Position numbers and translations under genes: made by a program
Assembly: GCA_014885115.2 (NCBI GenBank)
Contig: WKLE02000320.1
Coordinates: 1,871 to 19,348 of the forward strand
Reading direction: 5' to 3'
Origin: Asterionellopsis glacialis
Lineage: Eukaryota > Bacillariophyta > Plagiogrammaphyceae > Rhaphoneidales > Asterionellopsidaceae
Length of the DNA stretch: 17,478 nt
The notes under the pieces: generated by a model
What the model was told of the DNA's origin: nothing
Database searches by the model: none
What the model saw: only the letters and a program-made list of their open reading frames with translations
In this document: piece after piece, positions 8,430 through 16,700 of the stretch
Layout: each line of letters begins with the position of its first letter
How positions within the stretch are numbered: position 1 is the stretch's first letter

Positions 8430-8690
8430 GTAGAGATTTGCCGAATTTTCACTGGTTTGCTGTATTTGTGTGAAGGAAAGGTACGAGTAAGAACAAAGCA
8501 AAAATCAAGCAGTGAAGCTAATTTAAGTTTTTCGAGAGTGCTGACGGATATTTGGTTTTGAAGAGAATCTATCGTAATCCTGACTCTCCATAAGGGTAGA
8601 GCTTGACCGAATTTTCATTATTAAGCTGTGTTTGTGAAAGGAAGGGTAAGCGAAGCTATTTCAAGCTTTTTTCAAAGTGTTGGCTGATTG
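8430..8690. repeat. Diverged tandem duplication in convergent 3' region
   Basis: Segment A (8430-8551) and segment B (8596-8688) align along their length. Both begin GTAGAG, share CCGAATTTTCA, then GCTGT-TTTGTG-GAAGGAA-GG, and later GAAGCTA-TT-AAG-TTTTT followed by AGTG-TG-C-GAT. B lacks about 25-30 bases present in A (around AGAACAAAGCAAAAATC). This looks like an old local duplication rather than a mobile element. Confidence 0.6.
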
Positions 8691-8702
8691 ATTGATTGAT
8701 TG
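8685..8702. repeat. TGAT tetranucleotide microsatellite
   Basis: Four and a half TGAT units run from 8685 to 8702, about 58 bases past the GSA-AM stop codon. It is a short simple-sequence tract, probably in that gene's 3' UTR or flank. Confidence 0.8.
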
Positions 8703-8759
8703 TGTGAATAGAAGCAAATTGTATTAATAGTCATTACAGTATTAAATTCCCGGATTTAT

Positions 8760-10347
8760 TTATAGCTGAGACAAGACCTCGTCGGCAACAGCAATTGTGT
8801 TATCAATATCTTCATCAGTGTGAGACATGGACATGAAACCTGCCTCGTACATTGAGGGGGCAAGGTAGACTCCGCGTTCAAGCATCATACGGTGCCACTT
8901 TCCGAACTTCTCGGCATCAGCCTTGGTGGCTTCTTGGAAATTCTTGACAGGTCCCTCTACGAAATACCAGCCGAACATACCACCGGCGTAATCTCCGGAG
9001 ATGGCGTGTCCGTGCTTTTCGGCAGCAGCGCAGATTCCGTCCACAAGCTTCTTAGCCTTGCGTTCGAGTTCTTCGTAAACACCGGGTTCAGCAAGCTTTT
9101 TCATTGTTTCGATACCGGCAGTCATGGCAAGAGGGTTACCAGAAAGAGTTCCGGCTTGGTACATAGGACCAGCAGGTGCGACCAATTCCATGATATCCTT
9201 GCGGCCACCGTAGGCACCGACAGGAAGACCACCTCCAATAACCTTACCCATGGTAGTGACATCGGGTGTGACACCGAAGTATTCTTGGGCACCACCATAA
9301 GAAACACGGAATCCAGTCATAACTTCGTCGAAGACAAGAAGGGCACCGTTGTCCGTGGTCATCTCACGGAGTCCCTCAAGGAACTCCTTGTCGGGCTTGA
9401 TGAATCCAGAGTTTCCGACGACAGGCTCGAGGATGACGGCGGCAATCTCGTCCTTGTTGGCTTCAAAGATAGCCTTAACAGATTCGAGGTTGTTGTATTC
9501 AGCGCAGAAAGTGGCCTGAGTGGCGGACTTGGGCACACCAGGGGAGTCGGGAAGACCAAGGGTGGCAACACCGGATCCAGCCTGGACAAGGAAGGAGTCG
9601 GCGTGTCCATGGTAGCATCCCTCGAATTTGATAACCTTTTCGCGGTTTGTGAAGGCACGAACAAGACGGATCATACCCATGCAGGCCTCAGTTCCGGAGT
9701 TGGTGAAACGGACCATTTCGACAGATGGAACGGCAGCAATGACAGCCTTGGCAAGCTCGTTCTCAAGAGGGCAAGGGGCACCAAAGGAGGTTCCCTTGTC
9801 CATGGTGGCCTTGACTGCATCCAAAACATCGTCATCAGCATGTCCAAGAATGGCAGGTCCCCAAGTTCCAACGTAGTCAATGTACTTGTTCTCATCAACA
9901 TCCCAAGCGTAGGCACCCTTGACGCGATCGAAAACAACAGGGTTTCCTCCGACAGACTTGAAGGCACGGACGGGAGAAGAAACTCCACCGGGCATCAACT
10001 ATAAAGAAAACAACGGAAATGATGGGTGTAAGACAACGGTGGATCCAGAAAGCATGACGTTGAAAATCAATTGGAAAATGATTCCAAAATCATTCGGAAT
10101 AGGTAGCGGCAGCAAAGTCTGGTGTTTAATCCCATTCACAAGAAATTCTTCTCGCGTATTTTTTCTAATATCACATAAACAACTGACTCACTTCCTTAGC
10201 TTCGGCAAAGATTTCTTCACTCTTGGTGAAGGTGTAAGTCTCACTTCCGGTGGCAACATTCAAAGCAGATGTTCCTCGGGTGCCAAAGGCAGGAGCAAAG
10301 GCGGCGGCAGAGCCGACCAAGAAAGCAGTTGCGACAGCCAACTTCAT
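8760..10347 (-). CDS. hemL: Glutamate-1-semialdehyde 2,1-aminomutase, plastid precursor (two exons)
   Basis: This PLP enzyme converts glutamate-1-semialdehyde to 5-aminolevulinate, the C5-pathway entry to chlorophyll and haem in the plastid. Exon 1 is 10347-10192 (52 codons), exon 2 is 9998-8760, and the intron is phase 0, giving 464 residues, usual for the family. Exon 1 encodes [22 protein letters not shown], a signal peptide with an AFAP site, plus a transit-like stretch and the first residues of the enzyme ([10 protein letters not shown]). Exon 2 starts [14 protein letters not shown] and contains TNSGTEA (151-157), [19 protein letters not shown] (Asp276), the PLP-lysine motif [18 protein letters not shown] (Lys304) and [11 protein letters not shown]. 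The exon 2 frame opens with TTG, so it needs exon 1 for its start codon. Strong codon bias suggests high expression. No damage is seen. Confidence 0.96.
9999..10191 (-). other. Intron of the GSA-AM gene (193 nt)
   Basis: The donor is AAGGAA/GTGAGT at 10191 and the acceptor TTTCTTTATAG/TTG at 9999 (minus strand). Phase 0 joining gives [16 protein letters not shown], the expected N-terminal continuity of GSA-AM. The intron lies a few residues after the plastid presequence. Confidence 0.92.
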
Positions 10348-10418
10348 CGTGATGGATAGATATACAAAGTGCGAAAGATTGCAAGTCGGAAGACAAGGAA
10401 GGAAGAGGGTAGACCTGT

Positions 10419-10438
10419 GAAGCGTCTTGAAACGCTTC
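10419..10438. promoter_or_regulatory. Hairpin upstream of the GSA-AM start codon
   Basis: A perfect 7-bp stem, GAAGCGT/ACGCTTC, closes a 6-base loop 72 bases upstream of the GSA-AM ATG. If the transcript begins beyond it, the mRNA leader carries this hairpin; otherwise it is a palindromic DNA site in the core promoter. Its function is unknown. Confidence 0.5.
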
Positions 10439-10975
10439 TGTTTCACGATAAGTTGAAGTCGGAGAGACAAACTGACGTATTTCTGATGGAATCTAGCTGG
10501 GAAAGATCTTTCGTTCCACGTGTTCATGGCCGCTGTTGAATTTTGGTACTTCCCAACGACAATATTTTTTCAATTCATTTCAAGAATTCTACTCTACGAT
10601 TCCAGAACCCGATTGTTGAACTTTCAAACCAGATTGTGCGGTATAGCTGCTACAGTAGGACCTCTACCAGGTACTATCAGGGGTGTCCTGGCTTGTACCG
10701 GTATCAGATCTTCTTCCCCTTTATTTCCCGTGATCGACCACCTCATTGAGAAAAAGCACAGGCGCCTTCGTGAGAAACAGAAAGACCAATACCAGCTATG
10801 TCCTCTATAGAGGACCTACAAAAGGAAGCTTTCTCTAGTAGGTGAACGCTAGGGAGTCGAAGCTAACAGAATCGCATCTGATCGTGAATCGAAGGACAGG
10901 CGACATCGGTCATAAGTCACAACTGGCTCGCTGTGCTAGTATTTGTATCGTCGATTTTAGGATCCTACCTGGTAC

Positions 10976-10997
10976 GTAGGACCTATACTGGTCCTAC
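10976..10997. repeat. Perfect inverted repeat GTAGGACC/GGTCCTAC
   Basis: An 8-bp stem with a 6-base spacer (TATACT). The left arm also pairs with CCTAC just upstream (10965-10969) across CTGGTAC, so three alternating arms compete. It overlaps a TACCTGGTA word and shares TAGGACCTATAC with 5678-5689. This may be a protein-binding cluster or the remnant of a small repeat. Confidence 0.65.
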
Positions 10998-11322
10998 ATA
11001 CCGTTGGATTGTATGACTCGATCAGGAAAAGATGTCATCTCGTCTAGCAGAGCAGCGCACAAGCTTTGGCTAGTCGAAGCAAGGATATCCTTGCTTTGAA
11101 GCGCTCTCGGAAGCTAAACGAAAGCCGAAACCGGGTGAGGAGCGTAGAAGTGAAAACCAACACGCCGTACCGTGGCATTCGTGAGCAAGGCAAGGAGTGA
11201 CAACATTAGCTTGTGGCTTCAGGTGTAGACAAGCATTACATTAAAGACCAAAATATACCAATTAACACCTCACTGTAGTATATCTTCACTCGCTTTATTC
11301 ACTTCTACATCTTACTACAACC

Positions 11323-12696
11323 ATGGCGGACGAAGCCCGCGCTATGCTTGACGCGCTCATGGGAGCGGACCGTGATGCGGAACTACCATCTGGCATGGCA
11401 GTGAACAAGAGTAACGAGGTATCGTGGGAAAGGAAAAAGAGGAAACGGTCGTGCTTTGATCAAGATATTGACCCCCTTTTCTGCGCATGGGGCATTGATG
11501 TGTACGAGCTTTTTAAAAATACAAAATCTGACACCATGGTTGGTGTGAACAATGCAATTGTCGATGAGGAAGCTCACAATGAATTCAAATCTCTGCCAAA
11601 GCAGGAACAGGAGCGATTGGGTTTTCACGCCATGCTTTTTCGGAAGTTGCAAGATTTAGTACAAAAGTGCGATCGAACTGTTGCGCGGAATAAGGAAAAG
11701 TTACGTCAGGAAATGCAACGACAACGACAAAAAAGGGAAGGACGTGATCTAGTAATGGACGTGGATGAAACGGCTGTGGAGCATCTCGCGTCCGCTATGG
11801 CAAACCTCGAATACTTAGATAGAGACATAGAAGATCTCGCCCAAAAACTTGAAAAGACTCTAGTAGATGAAGAGGAAGCCAAGGAGAAGGTCAAGGTGGC
11901 ACAATCGAAGGAAGATCAAGGCGGTGTAGAAACAAACAACGGAAGTGAAGAAACCAAGGCTGATGAAGACAATGGAAAGGAGGCAGAAAGTGAACAGAGT
12001 AACACTGCACCTACGGATAACACGTCCCCAAGTGAAAAGGTCGATTCAATGGAAGAGAAGACGGACGAGGAAGAAAAAACAAAGTCAAATGAGGTGGTGC
12101 ACGTTGAGAAGGAGCTCGAAATCATTCGGTTAGCAAAACAACGTATTCTAGTTGACATTAAGGAAAAAATCCAGCGACTCCGACCTTTAAAAGAGAGTAT
12201 TGAAAATCAGAGGCGTCAGCTAGAACAAGTGAAATCTGATATTACTTCTGACAAGACTGTCTGCGAAGTTTCTGGAAATTTCATGAGTTCTCGTGATGCG
12301 GATGAACGAATTGCAGCACATTATGCGGGTAAGCAGTATGTTGGATGGAAACTTGTGCGTGACAAATTAAAAGAGATGCAAAATGAATATGGACGATTCG
12401 GTCCTCCCGGGAATGATCGTGGTCCGCCGCCAAGAGATGATGGCCGACGTGGTGGCTATGGTGGAGTGGGGTATGGGCAGCGAGGAGGTGGAAGAAATTG
12501 GCGTGGCGATGGACGTGGAGAGTATGATCGTGATCGGTCCCGCGATCGCTATCGTGGTGGTGGTGGTGGTGGTGGTGATCGCTATAGACGTGACTCTAGT
12601 CCACCTCGTTGGGAGAGAGATGGTGGATATTCTCGAGGAGGTGGTGGCGGGGACTGGAGACAAGACAATAATCGGCGGGGATACTACAGAAGATAA
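11323..12696 (+). CDS. LUC7-like U1 snRNP-associated splicing protein with RGG tail
   Basis: LUC7 proteins belong to or contact the U1 snRNP and help select 5' splice sites. The single-exon frame is 457 residues from an ATG in ACCATGG context. Residues 1-16 (MADEARAMLDALMGAD) match the conserved LUC7 start (MRALLDQLMG). Residues 43-115 correspond to the first zinc-finger region (CFDQDIDPLFCAWGIDVYELF) and 120-195 to a helical coiled segment. An acidic Glu/Lys linker of about 195-260 follows, then a second coiled segment (262-310). Residues 312-351 (TVCEVSGNFMSSRDADERIAAHYAGKQYVGWKLVRDKL) match the second finger, VCEVC...ADHFGGKLHLG. The tail from about 360 is RGG/RD/RS-rich with a Gly7 run. 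Several zinc ligands are replaced (Cys to Ser317, His to Tyr339, and the third ligand of finger 1). The family call is good; the exact subgroup is uncertain. Confidence 0.85.
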   Translation: MADEARAMLDALMGADRDAELPSGMAVNKSNEVSWERKKRKRSCFDQDIDPLFCAWGIDVYELFKNTKSDTMVGVNNAIVDEEAHNEFKSLPKQEQERLGFHAMLFRKLQDLVQKCDRTVARNKEKLRQEMQRQRQKREGRDLVMDVDETAVEHLASAMANLEYLDRDIEDLAQKLEKTLVDEEEAKEKVKVAQSKEDQGGVETNNGSEETKADEDNGKEAESEQSNTAPTDNTSPSEKVDSMEEKTDEEEKTKSNEVVHVEKELEIIRLAKQRILVDIKEKIQRLRPLKESIENQRRQLEQVKSDITSDKTVCEVSGNFMSSRDADERIAAHYAGKQYVGWKLVRDKLKEMQNEYGRFGPPGNDRGPPPRDDGRRGGYGGVGYGQRGGGRNWRGDGRGEYDRDRSRDRYRGGGGGGGDRYRRDSSPPRWERDGGYSRGGGGGDWRQDNNRRGYYRR

Positions 12697-13785
12697 CCTT
12701 TCGCAAATATGTGAGTTCTGCAGAATTTTGAAATAGAAAAGTTCTTCCATTATTTTACACTTTCTTGTGCTTCGTAGACTATTGTTGTATGCCTTACGAA
12801 ATTCAGGATCCCAGGGCTATACTTGAATACTACTTGATCAACATTTTGTGGCATAGATATTATTTGGACACATGAATACTTCGCAGCTTTTGAATATTTA
12901 TATAGCATTGTGAGTATAGTACATATAGAATGAGAATGATGTATGTTGTTTACTGCCGTTGTTACTAAACGTGATTGAACAAAGTAATGCGTTGCCATGA
13001 ACATGTGAGTAGTTTTATGTTGTAGTAACCTTGCAAGCATTGAGCGTCTCCTCTATTTAGTCCTAAAGGGTTACCTGACAATGTCATTGAAGTCATCACG
13101 GAATCATTGAAGACCCAAGCATGGCAAAATTGTTCAATTCTGAGTGAAGTACGGTATTCGGTACGTGGAGTTTATCCATTCAACAGGTCTCTTCATACTT
13201 GTTCAATGATTTAGATAAGGCTTGTCTCGAGTAATATCTTGGAGTTTCCTTGAACCAGCCTTTGTTGATGCCAGTATACCCACCTTGCTTTTTGAAAGGA
13301 TTGTAAATTGTCGATGCACGGTTTTCATTTCCTTAATTCTTTCTAGAGAAAGCTACAAACCCTGGTAAAGTACTAGATGGCTACTTCAAAATTCTAGAGA
13401 CGTACACATGGTACACTTCGCCCACGGTTGGTTTGCTTGTAGTCCTAATGTTTGTAGTTGCTTTAAAGTAGATTTTATTAGAGTAGGTTTGCAAGCAGAT
13501 GCTCCCTTTTTGGTCGGCGGCGTTTAAGACTACTTCAATTGTGTACTGAGAAAGTCGAACAATTCTGAAGCAAAAAATCGAAAGGATAGATCCGGAACCG
13601 GTCGGTGAAAATTAGAACTAGTCAGATACTCTAGTTTCGTAGAATCTTGTATGGTAGAGAGTATATAACTGAAACTATAAATTATTTTTACCTGCGGAAA
13701 AAGCATCGCCGAAATCTCAACTTGATTCAATCTGCACGGTGCACTATCGAAGTACCAGGTAACAGTACAAGAATCGATTCATTTT
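12697..13785. other. Intergenic region between convergent LUC7-like and Myb genes
   Basis: About 1.1 kb without a credible gene. Short minus-strand frames (12750-13040 and 13530-13730) show no domain, targeting signal or compositional bias. The left part is AT-rich and is probably the LUC7-like 3' UTR and flank; the far right is the Myb 3' flank. It carries TACCAGGTA at 13753-13761, only about 25 bases past the Myb stop, and a TCCTCTATTTAG word (13049-13060) like those at 3818 and 10801. TCATTGAAG is repeated near 13084 and 13104. Confidence 0.6.
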
Positions 13786-16700
13786 TTAGAGATCTGTAGA
13801 TATTTCTGCTTCTTCGTCTTCTTTGATCTTTTTCAGCTTCGGTTTGTCATCCTTTTTCCCCTTTGAAGCTTTAGAGCTCTTTCCCCCTGAGTATGCATCC
13901 GGTCCAAATTCGTTCGAGATAAACTTCTTAAACGAAGCACTGTACCACCGATTTTTGATATGATTCTCGGATCTTGATGAATTGAAAAATTTTGTGCTAA
14001 TTTCTACCCAGCGCTTGCCAAGCTTAATATGCCCATTCCATAAGAGCAAATCGTCTTCGCGTGAAAAAGGCAAGTGGTTGATATTAGGATTTAAGTGATT
14101 GACCCAACGATCTCGGATTTGTTTGCCTACACGCCCTGGAAGGCGTTGTGCTAGATCAGACCATCGAGTGAATGGTTGTTCAGTTGAAGTCGTCACTGCT
14201 TCAACAACAATTGCATCTTCATGATCTTGCCATTGCCCCTTTCTCACACCTGGTTTAAGATAGCGAATCCAGCGTTCGTGGCATTCTTTTGCGGTTTTGC
14301 CCCTTGCGTGCTCCGTCGCAATTGGTTCCCAATCTCTAGGATTTTTATATTTTTTCATTACTTCTGTCAAACGAACATCATCTTCCTTCGTCCAACTATA
14401 TACACCCCCTGCAGGACCATTGGGTTTTGATCCTGAATTCGGATCTTGCGAGGTACCACTCTGTCCGCCTGGTGGCGATGACATGATATAAACTTGTGGC
14501 GGTGGACGACGGCTTAGAGCAGTATTTTGAGGTGCTGAAAACTCTGGAGGTGGCTGGAATGCTGACTGCTGTGAACTCATGTTGTTTCCTCGGGAGTTAG
14601 GAGGCCCACTATGCATCATATGAGGCATCATCGGTGGTGATACCCGCATATTACTGTCTTCCGAATAATTTCTGATCACTGATCCATTTTGGTAGCGATT
14701 TCTTGGGTGATGAGCCCGTGGGGAGTTTGGTCCGGGAGGTGGACCCGTTCTTTGCTGTTGTTGCTGATTGTACTGAGAGCTTGATTCATTTGTGGGTGGG
14801 GGTGGAGGAACACGAAATTGACTGGAAGGAGTATTCGAGCCTGCGGAACCTGAAGTTCCCCACGAAGAAGATTGCGGAGGATAAGGACCATTGTATTGAG
14901 AACTCTTAAAGTTTTCATTATAAGCAGGTGGTGCACCCTGTCGACCTTGCCCATGCGCACTATAGTGCATGTCTTGGCTATCGGTAGAACGACTAAAACT
15001 TCCGTGATAATGCCCCCCCTCGAAAGACTGGTTCCTAGACTCGGCTACATTAGGCGGTGGTGGAAGGGTTTGCCTTCCTTGACCGGAAGAAGCTGAATAG
15101 CCATGACCTGGTGGCGGAGGTGGTAAGACTTGTTGCTGACTTGAAGTATCTGTAGGGCCATTGAAGCTATTGCTTTGAGACAAACTAGGATAGTCTTGTG
15201 AAAAGCTGAATGAAGACATCAACCCGTTTCCAGTACTACCCCCAAAACTATCCTGATTCTGAAGATCCCAAGAAGGCAAGGATGGCCCTACTCCATCTCG
15301 TCCTTCATTATTTGCCGTAACCATTGGTGTAATGGTTGACGAAGAGGCCGAACCAGGACGAGGAGGAAGAGGTGGATATCCACTTTTCCGAAAATTTTTC
15401 TCGAACGAAGGTGCCGAATCAAGTGAGTAGGTGTAGGCTGGAGGCTGGTCAAAATAGGCACTATTTTGGGGTCCTGGAGAGGCATGCCGAGCAAATGAAG
15501 CCTTGGAAACTTTATCTCCTTGTTTATCATCCTTTGGCGATGCAGGTGGGCTGCATTGGATTGACATGGGCGAGGATTTTTTTCCTTTCTTCTTTTTCGT
15601 ATCTCCATTATTTGCCTTCTCATCTGGACGATGTCGCTTTGGTGGGCCTTGTCCTGATCGTTGGTCCTCGCCTGGAGGGGCTTTCCTAATCTCTTCGCGA
15701 TCAGTTGCCTTATGGTCTACATCGCCTCGTTGTTCTTGAGAGCGTTTGCTGTCAATGCGATATTCCAGATTCAAACTTTCGACTGATCCTTCTTGATGGT
15801 GCTCCGCCCAGGAACTGTGAAGTAAACCACTGCTTCCACTATGACACTTCATAAGATCAAGTGATGCTGTGGATGATTCCTCAGGACTAGGTGGATTTGC
15901 GCGAGCCTTTCCGTCCTTAGATCCCTGGGTTTCCATGGGCTCCTGTGCTGATGCCACCGACGACAAAGAATCCAGTGGACCAAGCTTTGACGGCGTTGGG
16001 AGGGGTGGTTTTTTCTTAGATTCATTATTGTTTGCGTCTTCTTGGTTATTGTGATGCTCAACAGGAGAATTTGTCAATGAAGAAGAAGTTGAAGCTGCTT
16101 CTTGTGGCGGTGAATCTTCCGGACTGGAACTCTTTTTTTGTTGAAGTCGTTCGCGAATTGCCTCGTCGTCTATACTCGCAACTTGGTTCAATTGTCGCCA
16201 TGACGAATCATCAGATGGTGCAATTGATCCATTTTCATCATGACCGTTGTGTCCGTAACCATAATCACTTGGTCCGCGGAGGCGTTCAGCTTGCCTGGGT
16301 ACGCCTTGGTCTCCCTCTCCTGACATTGACCGACTCTTAGTCAGACTTCTATCGAACGAAGACGACACAGCACGGGTAAATCCTCCTGCAGTGTTGTGTG
16401 TGGGAGCGTGGTAACGACTTTCGTTCATTTCCTGCGTAGATGGATGATGACCTCCATAAGGATGTTGATGCCCTTGAAATGGTGGTGGATGAACCCCATA
16501 TGCATGACGCTGATCTTGATATCCAGGTGGCGGAGGACCCCGATTGTAGGACTGTGGACCTGGGCCTTGACTCTGTGGGTAGTGGTGACTGGTGTACTGC
16601 CCTCCAGGTGGAGAAGGCCCTGCGTAATTTTGTTGTGGGTATGGCCCATCAGAATAATGGGCACCACCTCGTTGGTGGTCTCTGTAACCTTGGTGTTGCG

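Larger units (their letters stand above)
8048..8759. other. Convergent intergenic region (3' ends of the RIQ-like and GSA-AM genes)
   Basis: No gene is visible. AATAAA hexamers for the plus-strand gene occur at 8070-8075 and 8102-8107. For the minus-strand gene an AATAAA overlaps the stop codon (8760-8755, minus). The rest contains a run of nine G (8335-8343), a diverged duplicated segment (8430-8551 and 8596-8688) and a TGAT tetranucleotide tract. Confidence 0.65.
10348..11322. promoter_or_regulatory. Divergent intergenic region of the GSA-AM and LUC7-like genes
   Basis: These 975 bases hold the 5' flanks of two genes pointing apart. No gene is supported; a 96-codon plus-strand frame (10520-10810) has no recognisable features. 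The region is rich in inverted repeats: GAAGCGT-CTTGAA-ACGCTTC (10419-10438), TACCAGGTA (10665-10673), TACCGGTA (10696-10703), the 14-bp palindrome TCCTCTATAGAGGA (10801-10814), TACCTGGTA (10966-10974) and GTAGGACC-TATACT-GGTCCTAC (10976-10997). The LUC7-like start codon has a good ACCATGG context. Confidence 0.6.

Noticed and set aside
8892..10004. A 370-codon plus-strand open frame opposite GSA-AM
   Set aside because: It is an antisense shadow: strong codon bias of GSA-AM removes stops from the complementary frame. The translation has no domain, and the opposite strand encodes an unmistakable enzyme.
10520..10810. A 96-codon plus-strand frame in the GSA-AM/LUC7 spacer
   Set aside because: No homology, odd composition and embedded intergenic palindromes; most likely random.
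12750..13040. A 96-codon minus-strand frame after the LUC7-like gene
   Set aside because: Lies in the AT-rich probable 3' UTR, with no recognisable motif or targeting signal.
14744..14768. Possible expanded trinucleotide repeat (polyQ) in the Myb gene
   Set aside because: It is only a short run of about five Gln with mixed codons, ordinary for a low-complexity regulator.
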